Source: Desulfobacteraceae bacterium (GTDB lineage Bacteria; Desulfobacterota; Desulfobacteria; Desulfobacterales; Desulfobacteraceae). Taken from it: DNA of 34,894 nt. The notes beneath the pieces are model-generated. The model was given only the letters and a program-made list of their open reading frames with translations, was not told the DNA's origin and searched no databases. The position numbers and the translations under genes are program-made. Where the stretch lies: contig JAABSK010000004.1 in NCBI GenBank assembly GCA_011390435.1, positions 1-34,894 on the forward strand, written 5' to 3'. The stretch's first letter is position 1. Each line of letters opens with the position of its first letter. Of the stretch, positions 7,889-18,017 are shown in pieces.

Positions 7889-10800
7889 TCAAAAAGTAAT
7901 GCCGCGACTGCCGGCCAGAAGAAGGGATTTCAATTTTTTTTCCCAGTTATCTTTGCCGGTTAAGCGGGCCAGTTCCACAGCCAGGTGAACCGGCTTGACC
8001 TTCAAGGGTTTCTGCCGGCCCAGCCCCTGTAAGCAGGAAGGACAATTGGTCAGGACAGTGATGGGCTGCTGATCCGCAGCAGTCTTGATGGCAGCTGTTT
8101 TTCGCTTGAGCATGGAATGGGTGATATCCGGGCGGGACAACGCCATGGTGCCTGCCTCAGAGCAGCAGGATTCCACTTTGCGGACACAGGCGTTCAGGCT
8201 GTGCTGCTGGAGGACACTCAATGCGGTGTTGTGCAGAGAATCATGGCATGGGCGGTGGTACAGGCAGTTTCTGTCCAGTTGAAGATCCGGGTTCCGGGCC
8301 AGGACATACTGGGAAATGTCGATCAGCGGTGCGTCAAAAATCTCTTCAGTATGCATCCGGTTTAATGATTCCATGCAGGTTCCGCAGCTGACAATGCAGG
8401 CATCAAATGTCAGATCCTGAAACATGTCCCGTATCTGATTGAGAATAATACTGTTTTCAAGTACCATTTTATCATGTGTGCCTTGCCTGGCATTTACCAG
8501 AAACGGATAGGCGCAGCACATGAACGGCGGCGGCAGAATTACGGTATTGCCAGCCGACAGCAGCAGAAAAATGGATGCCATGGAAATCCGGGGAAACACC
8601 CGTTCACTGCCACAGCCGGGAAAATAAAAGACAACCTCCCCCGTACCTGTTTCCGGCTCAATGATCATGGCCTGGTTATGCCGGGTCTTCGGCAGAAACC
8701 GATACAGCGGCGGACTGTCCGGCGATGTCACAGGAGATGAAAGCAACGGCCATATCCCTCTGAATTGACCGCGGGATGTCATCTGTTTTACGACCGGAGC
8801 TGCCAGGAGATATCCGGTCTTCTGCAGACGGGTGCCTGCCTCAAGCAGCACTGTCCGCATCATTGTATTCACCATCCTGTTTTTGCTGGACAGGTACCAA
8901 AGCGTCAACTTCGTGGGGATGGCAGTGTGCTTGAATCCCATATTCTGAAGAACATTTCGCTCCTGTATGGAGATCAGGGCCGAATCAATACTGACCGGAC
9001 AGTTTTCAAGACATTTGTGGCACATGGTGCAGTGGTCTGCAATCTGCCGGATATTTTTCAAAATATGAAACCCGGTAGACTGGGTCCGCTGGCTGATATA
9101 CAGCAATGCCTCGATCAGGGCCGCAATGGAAAGATTTTTGTTCCGGGGATGATAAAACATGTTTTCTGCCGGATAAAAAACCGGGCACTGTGCTTTGCAT
9201 TTTCCGCACCGGACACAGCTTGAAATCTCCTTGGCCAGCCGGGACAGATCTCCGTGTTTGAGAATTCTGGCTTCCAGTTCCAGAAGATTAAACGAAGGGG
9301 TGAACACTTTTTCAATGATATCCGGCTCAGACAGCTTGTTCGGATTCATCAGACCCCTGGGGTCCACCTGTCTGCGGTAGGCTTCAAATTCCTGAATCCT
9401 TTCCGGGTCCAGGTGTTTAAACTTGGTGATACCGATGCCATGCTCACCAGACACTGCTCCGTTCAGGCGAATGGCCTCCTCCATGATCCGGTCCGCGGTC
9501 AGGCTGGCCCGCTCCATCATCTGGCGGTCATTGGACAGAACAGGAATGTTCACATGGACATTGCCGTCTCCGGCATGCATGTGAGTGGCAATGACAATCA
9601 GGCGGGCCCGGGTTTTTTCATAGACCTGGGTGAGTTTTTCCGACACCAGCGTATATCCGCGCAGACTATCGAGCACATGGGTATAAAAATTCCCTGCATG
9701 GATTCCGGCTTCAATCGCATCCCTGGAAGCGATTTCGATCTTTTTCCGGACCTGGTATGCCAGATCCTTGGCCCGGCGCACCCGTTTTTGCAGCAGATCA
9801 GGATCCGCCAGCGGAACAGCAGTTTCCAGATAGTCAATCATATTGTGAATGATCTGTATCTGATTGATTTTTTTCTCTTCAATGTTACAGGCATCAATAA
9901 ACCGGGCAAAATCAGCCAGAGAATCAATGGGCAGGACAATGTCCTCATTGAGTTTAAATGCATTGGTATGGGCGGCAATGGCCCCCAGGCGCTTTCGATC
10001 CTGCCAGAAGCGATCCGCCTCTGTATCGGTTTTGGCCACGATAAAACCGGTTTTGTCATAGCGATCCAGAAGATTTTCCAGCGTATCAACCCCTGCCTGC
10101 AGAACTGCTGCATCATCTGCCACCATATCAATCAGTAGAACAGCGATCAGACGGGTTCCCACGCTGGTTTTGGTCTTGTATCGAATGGCCTTGATATACT
10201 CTTCGTCAAAATGTTCCAGAGCCATCAACGCTGGCATTCCACCGGAAAAGGCAGCACAGATCTCCTTGATCACCTGGGCGGCCTGACTCATGTCATTGCC
10301 GAAAAATTCAATACAGATCGTTTTTTTATGGTCAAATTTTGGATAGAGGATAAATCTGGCCGAGGTAATGATGCCATCACACCCTTCTTTTTGGATGCCA
10401 AAAAGACCGTTCAGGGTTTTGTTTGTGACATCCTTGCCAAGTCCTTTTTTCCGCATCTGGGTTCCGGAAATCTCTATGGTGTTGATCATTTGGCCATCCT
10501 GATGAAAAACATCAAACACCACGGTGTCCTGCGGCAACGTTTTCCGCCGGGGATGATTCCTGCGGGCAATGGTATACAACAGGCCGTCAGGCATGGCGAT
10601 TTTGTAGGACAGAAGATTGTCAATTGCCGTACCATACAGCACTGCTTTTTTTCCACCGGCATTTTCAGCAAGGTTTCCGCCAATGGTGCAGGCCCAGGCA
10701 CTGGTGGGATCAGTGGCAAAAATATATCCCTGGCTGTCAGCATCATCAATAACATCCTGGGTAATCACACCGGCCTCAACCGTGACAGCGGCATAGCGCT

Positions 10801-11491
10801 GATTGTCAGGGTCGGTTTCAAATTCTATGGGAGAAATCCGGTTGAGTTTTTCAGTGTTGATCATGATGCAGTCCGGGTGTAACGGTGTTGCGCCACCGGT
10901 CAGCCCGGTTCCTCCGCCACGGGGAATGATGTGCATTTTCAAGGCATCAATTTTGCGAATCAGACGGGGAACCTGGTCTTCTCTGTCCGGCCGCAGAACA
11001 GCCACCGGTAAAAACCGCCGCCAGTCTGTGGCATCTGTGGCATGGGCCGTAAGGTTGAACGGGTCGACATAAACGTTTTCCCTGCCCACCAAAGGCGACA
11101 ATTGTTTGAGCAGATGATGCTGAAAGGAACGTGCAGAATGAATCTTTTGGGAAAGCGTGCTCAGGGCAGCCTGGCACTGGTCCAGAACCTGTCGGACATG
11201 TGGATTGGATGCGTGGACAGAAATGGCTGCCAGATCTGTTTCAAATTCAGAAAAAAGACGGTTTTTCAACCGGGAATGATCCACCATCTCCTGGAACAAA
11301 AACGGATTTCGCTGAATGATAAACAGATCCCCCATAAACCGGTAAAGGCGTCTGGAGGATCTGCCGGTATCTTTTTCAGACTCAAGGGCCTGAATGACAT
11401 GGCGCAGGTCAGATCCAAAAAGATGGCTGATAATCTGATCATCATCCGCAGAAGTGTAATTATACGGAATTTTTCTTTTTGGATCCACCAT
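7889..11491 (-). CDS. FAD-linked dehydrogenase fused to Fe-S and CCG domains (DUF3683 type; possible D-2-hydroxyglutarate dehydrogenase)
   Basis: The 1200-aa soluble protein opens with KIPYNYTSADD, typical of DUF3683 proteins. An FAD-binding PCMH domain follows, with PRGGGTGLTGG at 190-200, then an FAD-oxidase C-terminal domain with GDGNVHVN. Two 4Fe-4S motifs are present, CVRCGKCKAQCP (about 760) and CTMCHKCLENCP (about 820). The tail is a heterodisulfide-reductase-like region with two CCG-type repeats (FPGCGSERV near 959, CHRPCHD-like and ESCCSEAG near 1081-1107). The layout matches YdiJ/GlcD-GlcF-like enzymes that oxidise D-2-hydroxyacids and pass electrons through Fe-S centres. It starts two bases after the serA stop. 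SerA enzymes can make D-2-hydroxyglutarate, so that substrate is a reasonable inference; D-lactate or glycolate remain possible. Confidence 0.85.
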   Translation of the reverse strand: MVDPKRKIPYNYTSADDDQIISHLFGSDLRHVIQALESEKDTGRSSRRLYRFMGDLFIIQRNPFLFQEMVDHSRLKNRLFSEFETDLAAISVHASNPHVRQVLDQCQAALSTLSQKIHSARSFQHHLLKQLSPLVGRENVYVDPFNLTAHATDATDWRRFLPVAVLRPDREDQVPRLIRKIDALKMHIIPRGGGTGLTGGATPLHPDCIMINTEKLNRISPIEFETDPDNQRYAAVTVEAGVITQDVIDDADSQGYIFATDPTSAWACTIGGNLAENAGGKKAVLYGTAIDNLLSYKIAMPDGLLYTIARRNHPRRKTLPQDTVVFDVFHQDGQMINTIEISGTQMRKKGLGKDVTNKTLNGLFGIQKEGCDGIITSARFILYPKFDHKKTICIEFFGNDMSQAAQVIKEICAAFSGGMPALMALEHFDEEYIKAIRYKTKTSVGTRLIAVLLIDMVADDAAVLQAGVDTLENLLDRYDKTGFIVAKTDTEADRFWQDRKRLGAIAAHTNAFKLNEDIVLPIDSLADFARFIDACNIEEKKINQIQIIHNMIDYLETAVPLADPDLLQKRVRRAKDLAYQVRKKIEIASRDAIEAGIHAGNFYTHVLDSLRGYTLVSEKLTQVYEKTRARLIVIATHMHAGDGNVHVNIPVLSNDRQMMERASLTADRIMEEAIRLNGAVSGEHGIGITKFKHLDPERIQEFEAYRRQVDPRGLMNPNKLSEPDIIEKVFTPSFNLLELEARILKHGDLSRLAKEISSCVRCGKCKAQCPVFYPAENMFYHPRNKNLSIAALIEALLYISQRTQSTGFHILKNIRQIADHCTMCHKCLENCPVSIDSALISIQERNVLQNMGFKHTAIPTKLTLWYLSSKNRMVNTMMRTVLLEAGTRLQKTGYLLAAPVVKQMTSRGQFRGIWPLLSSPVTSPDSPPLYRFLPKTRHNQAMIIEPETGTGEVVFYFPGCGSERVFPRISMASIFLLLSAGNTVILPPPFMCCAYPFLVNARQGTHDKMVLENSIILNQIRDMFQDLTFDACIVSCGTCMESLNRMHTEEIFDAPLIDISQYVLARNPDLQLDRNCLYHRPCHDSLHNTALSVLQQHSLNACVRKVESCCSEAGTMALSRPDITHSMLKRKTAAIKTAADQQPITVLTNCPSCLQGLGRQKPLKVKPVHLAVELARLTGKDNWEKKLKSLLLAGSRGITF

Positions 11492-11493
11492 GG

Positions 11494-13074
11494 TTAAAGT
11501 TCAAACGTTTTCATGCTGACCACCAGGTCAAGGCTTTCAATTTCCTTGACCACTGGCGGCGGAACCGGCGTGTCGGTTCTCAGAAAGATGATGTTCCGGT
11601 CCCCATCATCCTCTCTTCCCACCATCATACGGGCGATGTTGATATTGTGTTTGCCAAGGGTGACCCCCATGGATCCGATCGACCCGGGTTTGTCCACGTT
11701 GTGAATCAGGCTCAGATATCCTTCCGGAATCACTTCAAGACGGAACTTGTTGATCCTGACGATCCTGGCGTCATCTTTTCCAAAGATCGTGCCTTCCAGC
11801 ACATTGGTTTCCTGATCTGTCACAACAGTGATCCGTATCAGGTTCAGAAAATTTCCTGCTTCCTGGGAGGTGGATTCAGAAATTTTTATTCCCATTTCAT
11901 TGGCAAATGAGATGGCATTTACTGAATTCACTTCATGCTGAACAAACTGGGCCAGCATCTCTTTGATGCCCGCCACACTCACCGGCTTGAGATCCAGTTC
12001 CGGGAACTTGCCGATATATTCAATATCCACCTGCTTGATGCCGCCTTTGGAGATCTGGGCCTGCATTTTACCCATTTTCCCGGCCAGATAAATAAAGGGA
12101 CTGAGCTGTTTGAGGACTTCTCCGGTCACCGACGGCACATTCACTGCATTGATCACCGTGTCATGGAGCAGATAGGCAATGATCTGGTTTGCAGCCGCCA
12201 CAGAAACATTTGTCTGGGCTTCCAGAGTGGATGCACCCAGATGGGGAGTGGCAATCACCTGGTCCAGGGCCAGAAGGGGATGATCTCCCGGCGGTTCTGT
12301 GGCAAATACATCCAGAGCTGCCCCGGCAACCTTTCCAGATACAATGGCATCATAAAGCGCTGTTTCATTGATGATGCCGCCCCTTGCACAGTTGATCACC
12401 ATGACGCCGTCTTTCATTTTCGCAAAAGCCTCTGCATCCAGAAGGTCAATAGTGGCATCAATTTTAGGCACATGAATGGTAATATAATCTGCCTGGGCAT
12501 ACAGCTGATCCAGTGTAACATAATCAAAACCGGCTTTTTCAATATGCTCCTGGGAAATATTGGGATCATATACAATGACCTTCATCTTCAAGCCTTTTGC
12601 CAGGCCGGCGGCAATCGAACCGATATTGCCGAATCCAATGACACCGAACACCTTGTTGCACACCTCACGCCCCTGAAGCAGCTTTTTTTCCCATTTGCCC
12701 TGTTTCATGGAGATGGTGGCCCGCGGAATATTCCGGGTCAGCGCCATCATCATGGCAATGGCATGCTCTGCCGTGGTCACTGTATTTCCACCCGGGGTGT
12801 TCATAACAGCAACGCCATGTTTGGTGGCTTCATCAATATCCACATTATCCAGTCCAATACCGGCCCGTGCAATCACCTTTAAATTGGTTGCTGCATCAAG
12901 GATCTCCTTGGTCACTTTTGTGGCGCTGCGAATGGCCAGCCCATCATACTGGCCGATAATCTCTTTGAGTTCATCCGGCGTAAGGCCTGTTTTCTCATCC
13001 AGTTCAATACCTTCCTGGTTTTTGAAGATTTCCAGCCCCACATCACCCATTTTATCACTGACAAGTACCTTCAT
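11494..13074 (-). CDS. serA: D-3-phosphoglycerate dehydrogenase
   Basis: The 526-aa enzyme catalyses the first step of serine synthesis, NAD-dependent oxidation of 3-phosphoglycerate. The nucleotide-binding motif GFGNIG is at 147-152, and the catalytic Arg231 (NCARGG), Glu260 (FATEPP) and His278 (PHLGAS) are present. It is the long form: an intervening domain (about 310-450) and a C-terminal ACT domain (about 453-526, HNVDKPGSIG) that usually senses serine. The ATG overlaps the serC stop by one base (TAATG) and has AAGGAG upstream. The order serC-serA-dehydrogenase suggests joint control of flux and of the NADH or 2-hydroxyglutarate by-product. Confidence 0.96.
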   Translation of the reverse strand: MKVLVSDKMGDVGLEIFKNQEGIELDEKTGLTPDELKEIIGQYDGLAIRSATKVTKEILDAATNLKVIARAGIGLDNVDIDEATKHGVAVMNTPGGNTVTTAEHAIAMMMALTRNIPRATISMKQGKWEKKLLQGREVCNKVFGVIGFGNIGSIAAGLAKGLKMKVIVYDPNISQEHIEKAGFDYVTLDQLYAQADYITIHVPKIDATIDLLDAEAFAKMKDGVMVINCARGGIINETALYDAIVSGKVAGAALDVFATEPPGDHPLLALDQVIATPHLGASTLEAQTNVSVAAANQIIAYLLHDTVINAVNVPSVTGEVLKQLSPFIYLAGKMGKMQAQISKGGIKQVDIEYIGKFPELDLKPVSVAGIKEMLAQFVQHEVNSVNAISFANEMGIKISESTSQEAGNFLNLIRITVVTDQETNVLEGTIFGKDDARIVRINKFRLEVIPEGYLSLIHNVDKPGSIGSMGVTLGKHNINIARMMVGREDDGDRNIIFLRTDTPVPPPVVKEIESLDLVVSMKTFEL

Positions 13075-14162
13075 TACTTGTTCTCCTTTTCAAAAGAAGC
13101 CATGAAAGCAACCAGGGCCTCAACACCTTCGATGGTTGTTGCATTATAAATAGATGCCCGGCATCCGCCAACAGACCGATGGCCTTTAAGTCCGCCAAGG
13201 CCTTTTTCCATGGCCTGCTTGACAAATTTAACCTCGAGTTCCTCACTGGGGAGTCTGAAAGTGACGTTCATCAACGATCGAGAATCTTCGCGGGCAGTGG
13301 TCCGGTAAAAATCACTGGAACCGATGAAATCGTACAGGATTCCCGCTTTTTTTACGTTGAACGCCTCCATTTTTTCCAAAGATCCCATCTCCTCTTCAAT
13401 CCACTTGAGCACCAGATCAATGGTGTAGATGCCAAAACACGGCGGGGTGTTGTACATGGAGTTTTTCTCAGCATACGTGCTGTATTTCAGCATGGACGGC
13501 AAATCTGGATTGCACATCTCCAGCATATCCTTTCTCAGGATCACCATACATGTCCCGGACGGACCAATGTTTTTCTGGGCACCGGCATAAATCATGCCGA
13601 ATTTGTTCATATCCAGGGGACGGGAAAAAATATCAGATGACATATCACAGACAATGGGGACATTGTTCGTGTCCGGAAACTGATGATACTGCGTCCCTTT
13701 GATGGTGTTGTTGGATGTCAGGTGAACATATTTTGCCCCTTTTGAAAACGGAATATCTTTTGGGATATAGGAAAAGTCCTTGTCCTCGGAAGAAGCCACC
13801 ACCTTGTAATTCTTTTTGACAATACCGGCTTCTTTGATGGCTTTTGTTGACCAGGTACCGGTGTTCACAAAGTCTGCAAAATCATCGCCTGAAAGAAAAT
13901 TCATCGGAGCCATGGCAAACTGCAGGGACGCCCCACCCTGAATGAACAATACGTGAAAGCTGTCATCCAGTTTCAAAAGCCGCTTGGTCCGCTCCACCGC
14001 AGAATTGATCACTTTATCAAAATAGCTTGAGCGGTGGCTGATTTCGGTTATGGACATGCCGGAATTGTCAAAATTCAAAAAAGAGGCCTGTATCTCTTTT
14101 AACACCTTGAGCGGCAGTGCAGCCGGGCCGGCATTAAAATTAAAAATTCGGTTGTCTGTCAT
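13074..14162 (-). CDS. serC: Phosphoserine aminotransferase
   Basis: The 362-aa PLP enzyme converts 3-phosphohydroxypyruvate and glutamate to phosphoserine and 2-oxoglutarate. The start IFNFNAGPAALP is the typical class-V SerC N-terminus and the PLP lysine is K197 in AGAQKNIGPSG. SRPLD and the closing GGCRASIYN also fit. Length is normal. AAGGA lies nine bases before the ATG at 14162. Its product is the substrate of SerB, which is not in this window, while serA follows with a one-base overlap. The 2-oxoglutarate it releases is the compound that SerA can reduce to D-2-hydroxyglutarate. Confidence 0.96.
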   Translation of the reverse strand: MTDNRIFNFNAGPAALPLKVLKEIQASFLNFDNSGMSITEISHRSSYFDKVINSAVERTKRLLKLDDSFHVLFIQGGASLQFAMAPMNFLSGDDFADFVNTGTWSTKAIKEAGIVKKNYKVVASSEDKDFSYIPKDIPFSKGAKYVHLTSNNTIKGTQYHQFPDTNNVPIVCDMSSDIFSRPLDMNKFGMIYAGAQKNIGPSGTCMVILRKDMLEMCNPDLPSMLKYSTYAEKNSMYNTPPCFGIYTIDLVLKWIEEEMGSLEKMEAFNVKKAGILYDFIGSSDFYRTTAREDSRSLMNVTFRLPSEELEVKFVKQAMEKGLGGLKGHRSVGGCRASIYNATTIEGVEALVAFMASFEKENK

Positions 14163-14210
14163 TGTTTTTTTCCTTCTTCTATTATGGGGTTAGTCAATTT
14201 CGCATGTGAA

Positions 14211-15821
14211 TCAATTGTGCTCCCGCGTTTTGTGAAATATCACCTGGGGCCATTCTTCCATGGCAAATCCCAATTGATACTCACTGGTGGTTAAAAATGT
14301 CAACCACCCTTCTGCATCCACTGCCAGATTGGATTCATTTTTCTGCTTAAATGTTTTGAGCATCTTTTCATCGTCACAGGTGACCCATCGTGCGATGGAT
14401 CGGTCAATGGGCTCATAGACCGCATTCACATTGTATTCTGCCTTCAGGCGGGCCATGGTGACATCAAACTGCAGCACACCAACCGCACCAATAATATACA
14501 TGTTTCCTGCCAGCGGCTTGAACACCTGTATGGTTCCCTCTTCTGAAAGCTGCAGCAGGCCCTTTTGAAGCGATTTGGCTTTTAATGGGTCCTTCAACAC
14601 CACCCGCCGGAAATGTTCCGGGGCAAAACTTGGAATACCCAGAAATTTCAATGGTTCCCTGGTGGTGAACGTATCCCCGATTTTAATGGTGCCATGGTTG
14701 TGGATACCGATGATATCTCCGGGATAAGCTTCTTCAACATTGCTGCGTTCCTGGGCCATGAAAATGGTGGCATTGGCAATCCGGATCTCTTTACCAATGC
14801 GGTGATGCCGGACTTTCATGCCCTTGGTGAACTTTCCGGAACAGATCCGGAAAAACGCAATGCGGTCCCGGTGTTCCGGGTCCATGTTGGCCTGAATTTT
14901 AAACGTAAATCCGGAAAAATCTGCTTCTGCCGGATCAACATCACGGGTCGAGGATTGCCGTCTTCCCGGCGGGGGTGCGATCCTGACAAAGGAATCAAGC
15001 ATTTCCCTGACCCCGAAATTATTGATGGCTGAACCGAAAAATACCGGGGTTTGCGTACCATTCAGATACAGATCCAGACAAAACGGATCTGATGCCCCCA
15101 TGATCAGATCAACATCCTCCCTGAGCTGCCGGGCCTGTCCGGGCGACATCACCGTTTCCAGGCGGGGGTCAAAAAGGTCGCTGATGAGAATGCCGTCGCC
15201 GTCCCGGGGAGTGTATCCCGGAGAAAAGAGTTCGATCTCTTTTTTCTCCAGGTGATAGACCCCTTTAAACCGCTTGCCCATTCCCAGGGGCCATGTCAGC
15301 GGCGCGCATTCAATCTGGAGCTTGTCTTCAATATCGCTGAAGATCTCCAAGGGCTCCATCCCCTCTCTGTCCAGCTTGTTGATAAACGTAATGATGGGGG
15401 TGTTGCGCATTCTGCAGACCTCCATCAGTTTCTGGGTCTGGGGCTCCACCCCTTTTGCACTGTCGATGATCATGACAGCACAATCCACAGCTGTCAGAAC
15501 CCGGTAGGTATCTTCACTGAAGTCCCGATGACCCGGTGTATCCAGAAGGTTGATTTCATATCCCTGGTAATTGAACTTCATCACTGAAGAGGAGACGCTG
15601 ATCCCCCTCTCCTGCTCAATGGAAAGGAAATCACTGGTGGCTGCCCGTTCCGCTTTCTTGGATTTGACAGCACCTGCCTGCTGTATGGCACCGCCAAACA
15701 GAAGCAGCTTTTCCGTCAGAGTCGTTTTGCCGGCATCTGGATGGCTGATGATAGCAAATGTCCGCCGCTTCTGAATTTCTTTTAACAGCTGTCTGTCAAT
15801 CTGTTTTCCGCCTGATTCCAT
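14211..15821 (-). CDS. prfC: Peptide chain release factor 3
   Basis: The 536-aa translational GTPase recycles RF1/RF2 from the ribosome after peptide release. The P-loop SHPDAGKTT, switch II DTPGH and NKLD are all present, with the RF3-typical GTP-domain start [14 protein letters not shown] and the C-terminal domains III to V. A GTG at 15833 is also in frame, but AGGA sits one base before it, too close for use; from the ATG at 15821 the spacing is 13 bases. I therefore prefer 15821. It lies 48 bases upstream of serC on the same strand and may head the long serine unit, although serC could have its own promoter. Confidence 0.95.
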   Translation of the reverse strand: MESGGKQIDRQLLKEIQKRRTFAIISHPDAGKTTLTEKLLLFGGAIQQAGAVKSKKAERAATSDFLSIEQERGISVSSSVMKFNYQGYEINLLDTPGHRDFSEDTYRVLTAVDCAVMIIDSAKGVEPQTQKLMEVCRMRNTPIITFINKLDREGMEPLEIFSDIEDKLQIECAPLTWPLGMGKRFKGVYHLEKKEIELFSPGYTPRDGDGILISDLFDPRLETVMSPGQARQLREDVDLIMGASDPFCLDLYLNGTQTPVFFGSAINNFGVREMLDSFVRIAPPPGRRQSSTRDVDPAEADFSGFTFKIQANMDPEHRDRIAFFRICSGKFTKGMKVRHHRIGKEIRIANATIFMAQERSNVEEAYPGDIIGIHNHGTIKIGDTFTTREPLKFLGIPSFAPEHFRRVVLKDPLKAKSLQKGLLQLSEEGTIQVFKPLAGNMYIIGAVGVLQFDVTMARLKAEYNVNAVYEPIDRSIARWVTCDDEKMLKTFKQKNESNLAVDAEGWLTFLTTSEYQLGFAMEEWPQVIFHKTREHN

Positions 15822-15979
15822 ATCTGTATTCACGTCCTGAATTTTAAGTGTGGAAATCTACCAGCATTTTTGTGTTTAATCAACACCAAAACGAGTTAAA
15901 AAGATAAATTATTAATGATTTCAAACCATTAGATTGGAGAATATGATTGATTTTTTACGCAATTATCTATTGAAACATG

Positions 15980-16219
15980 CTAGTTATCGTCAGATTTTGT
16001 CTTGTTTTTTTGTCTCTTTCGAATTTTAAAAAAGTCATATCCCCCCCAGGACAGGAGGATAATACTCAATACCCGGTTAAATGTCGCATGTTCCACCATT
16101 TCCGGGTCTGTGGTCAAAAACCCGTCCCAGAAACACCACAGGCCAAAACCGATGAGCAAAACAGTAAATACATAGGGATTCATTGCCGGAGGAGCGTTTT
16201 TTTGCTTGTCTTGAGTCAT
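15980..16219 (-). CDS. Small two-span membrane protein of unknown function
   Basis: The 79-aa product has a polar start (MTQDKQKNAPPAMNPY), two hydrophobic spans (about 15-33 and 48-62, FTVLLIGFGLWCFWDGF and LSIILLSWGGYDFF) and a strongly basic tail (KIRKRQKNKTK). Both ends are predicted to be cytoplasmic. AGAGAG lies six bases before the ATG at 16219. It follows the sigma54 activator by 79 bases on the same strand. I do not recognise a named family. The well-formed topology and start support a real gene. Confidence 0.7.
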   Translation of the reverse strand: MTQDKQKNAPPAMNPYVFTVLLIGFGLWCFWDGFLTTDPEMVEHATFNRVLSIILLSWGGYDFFKIRKRQKNKTKSDDN

Positions 16220-16298
16220 TTCATCTCTCTTTTTTCGGTTTTCAAGGGTCTGTTAAAAAAAACAGGTAACATATTCAACCGGGTTTTGAAAGCAGATT

Positions 16299-17783
16299 TT
16301 AGATCTCGGTAATGTTCAGATCACTGATCAGCCTGCACAAATAAGTCCGCTGGATTTTGAGTATCCGTGCCGCATGGGTGCGGTTGCCCTGAACCGACTC
16401 AAGGGTCCGGACAACCAATTGCCGCTTGAAATCCAGTATGGCCTGTTTCAGTTCCTGGGAGTGATGTGTCACAGTATCAGCCGGTTCCGGAGTGAACGGC
16501 AGATCCCGCGGAAGAATGGACGGGCCGGCGCACATGATCACGGCACGCTCCACCGCATTTTTAAGCTCGCGGATGTTTCCCGGCCAGGTATGGGTCTGCA
16601 GAACCTGAACCGTGTCTGAAGAGAAGAACAGCTCCGGCCGTGACTGCTCTTTTTTGAACATCTCCAGAAAATAGTCAGCCAGCTGCAGAATATCACTGTT
16701 TCTTTTCCGCAACGGGGGCATGTGAATCTTTACCACATTCAACCGGTAATAAAGATCTTCTCGAAATTTTTTTTCTGCCACATCTTTCTCGATTTTCCGA
16801 TTGGTGGCAGAAATCACCCGGACATTGACCTGGATCTCTTTGGTCCCCCCCAGGCGGCAAAAACAGCCTTCCTGGAGCACCCTCAGCAGCCGGGTCTGCA
16901 TCTCCAGGCTCATCTCTCCGATTTCATCCAGAAAAACCGTGCCATTGTCTGCCAGTTCAAATTTGCCGGGCTTCATTGCCACAGCGCCAGTGTAAGCCCC
17001 TTTTTCATGACCGAAGAGCTCATCTTCCAGAAGGGATTGTGTCAGCGCACCGCAATTGATCACCACCAGCGGATAATCCTTTCTCGGGCTCTGCATATGA
17101 ATCATCCGGGCCATGAGTTCTTTGCCGGTACCACTCTCGCCCAGAATCAACACAGACGCACTGGTCGCGGCAACTTTCAGCCCATCTGAAACCGCTTTTC
17201 GCACTTCCGCGCTGGTTCCGACAATTTTATACTGACCTGCAATCTGTTCGGTCAGCTCTTTTGCGGTTCGGTAAGAACTGTCCACTTTTCTGGCATGACA
17301 GATGGCCTGCGCACATACATCCGCAAAAACATTCAGAATACTCAAATCATCCATGCCAAAAGGAAAGCCATCTTTCCGGTCGATGATCTGCAGAACACCG
17401 ATCGTCTTCCCATCAGCCTTCAGCGGCGAACATGCTATGGACTGGGTTTTAAAGGCAACATCCCGGCTGATGGTTTTGTCCCACCGGGGATCTTTGGCAA
17501 CATCCTCCACCAGGAGCGCTTCACCGGTCTGGGCGACATGCCCTGCAATGCCCTGCCCTGTTTTTAATACATATTTTTTGACATCTTCCCTGATGGGGCC
17601 GGTGGTAACATCAAACCGGAGGGTTTTTCCATCTTCAGCAAGCAAAAGAAGAGAGCTTGCCTGTGCATTCATGATTCTTGCCGCAGTTTCCACAATCAGC
17701 CGTGGAAGCTTTTTGGGATCCTGAGTGCAGGACAGCCACCGTGATATGTCATTGAAATATTGTAATGGCGCTGGTGTATACAT
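16299..17783 (-). CDS. Sigma54-dependent activator with GAF sensor, AAA+ and Fis-type HTH
   Basis: The 494-aa regulator has an N-terminal GAF domain (about 25-165), an AAA+ domain (about 190-415) and a C-terminal Fis-type helix-turn-helix (about 455-494, [17 protein letters not shown]). Walker A GESGTGKE (215-222) and Walker B VFLDEIGE (283-290) are intact. The sigma54-contact loop reads GAYTGA rather than GAFTGA, a natural variant that usually keeps activity. No receiver domain is present, so control is likely by a ligand or redox signal at GAF. A TTG start at 17861 would add 26 residues; the ATG at 17783 is preferred because it begins near the domain. Neither start has a good ribosome binding site. 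TATAAT lies upstream on the minus strand. Confidence 0.9.
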   Translation of the reverse strand: MYTPAPLQYFNDISRWLSCTQDPKKLPRLIVETAARIMNAQASSLLLLAEDGKTLRFDVTTGPIREDVKKYVLKTGQGIAGHVAQTGEALLVEDVAKDPRWDKTISRDVAFKTQSIACSPLKADGKTIGVLQIIDRKDGFPFGMDDLSILNVFADVCAQAICHARKVDSSYRTAKELTEQIAGQYKIVGTSAEVRKAVSDGLKVAATSASVLILGESGTGKELMARMIHMQSPRKDYPLVVINCGALTQSLLEDELFGHEKGAYTGAVAMKPGKFELADNGTVFLDEIGEMSLEMQTRLLRVLQEGCFCRLGGTKEIQVNVRVISATNRKIEKDVAEKKFREDLYYRLNVVKIHMPPLRKRNSDILQLADYFLEMFKKEQSRPELFFSSDTVQVLQTHTWPGNIRELKNAVERAVIMCAGPSILPRDLPFTPEPADTVTHHSQELKQAILDFKRQLVVRTLESVQGNRTHAARILKIQRTYLCRLISDLNITEI

Positions 17784-17910
17784 TTGATATACTTTGGATG
17801 ATCGTGTATAAATTCTGTTCAAACAGTTAATTTTATAAATTATATATGAAATCGAAAACAAAAGAAAGTGCCGTTATGAGAGCAGGATACAGATCTTTTA
17901 TCCATTTTGC

Positions 17911-17938
17911 TTGACATAAAAAAGAAATTCATTAATTT
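17911..17938 (+). promoter_or_regulatory. Candidate promoter for the NifU-like scaffold gene
   Basis: A perfect TTGACA (17911-17916) is followed after 16 bases by TAATTT (17933-17938). The start would lie near 17945, giving a leader of about 70 bases. The -10 is weak. The extended motif GCTTGACATA with an A-run also occurs before the M23 peptidase gene at 25689. Confidence 0.38.
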
Positions 17939-18017
17939 AAGGTGCATGTTTTATCAGTTTGTCAGTAGAATATTTATGATCATGCCCGGCAGAATTTTTG
18001 TTTTGATCAGGGCATAA

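Noticed and set aside
9254..10138. 294-codon open frame on the plus strand inside the FAD/Fe-S dehydrogenase gene
   Set aside because: It lies fully opposite a clear enzyme gene; no recognisable domain, and codon bias of the real gene explains the open frame.
11935..12882. 315-codon open frame on the plus strand opposite serA
   Set aside because: Product is low-complexity and His/Cys-rich without a domain; serA is certain on the other strand.
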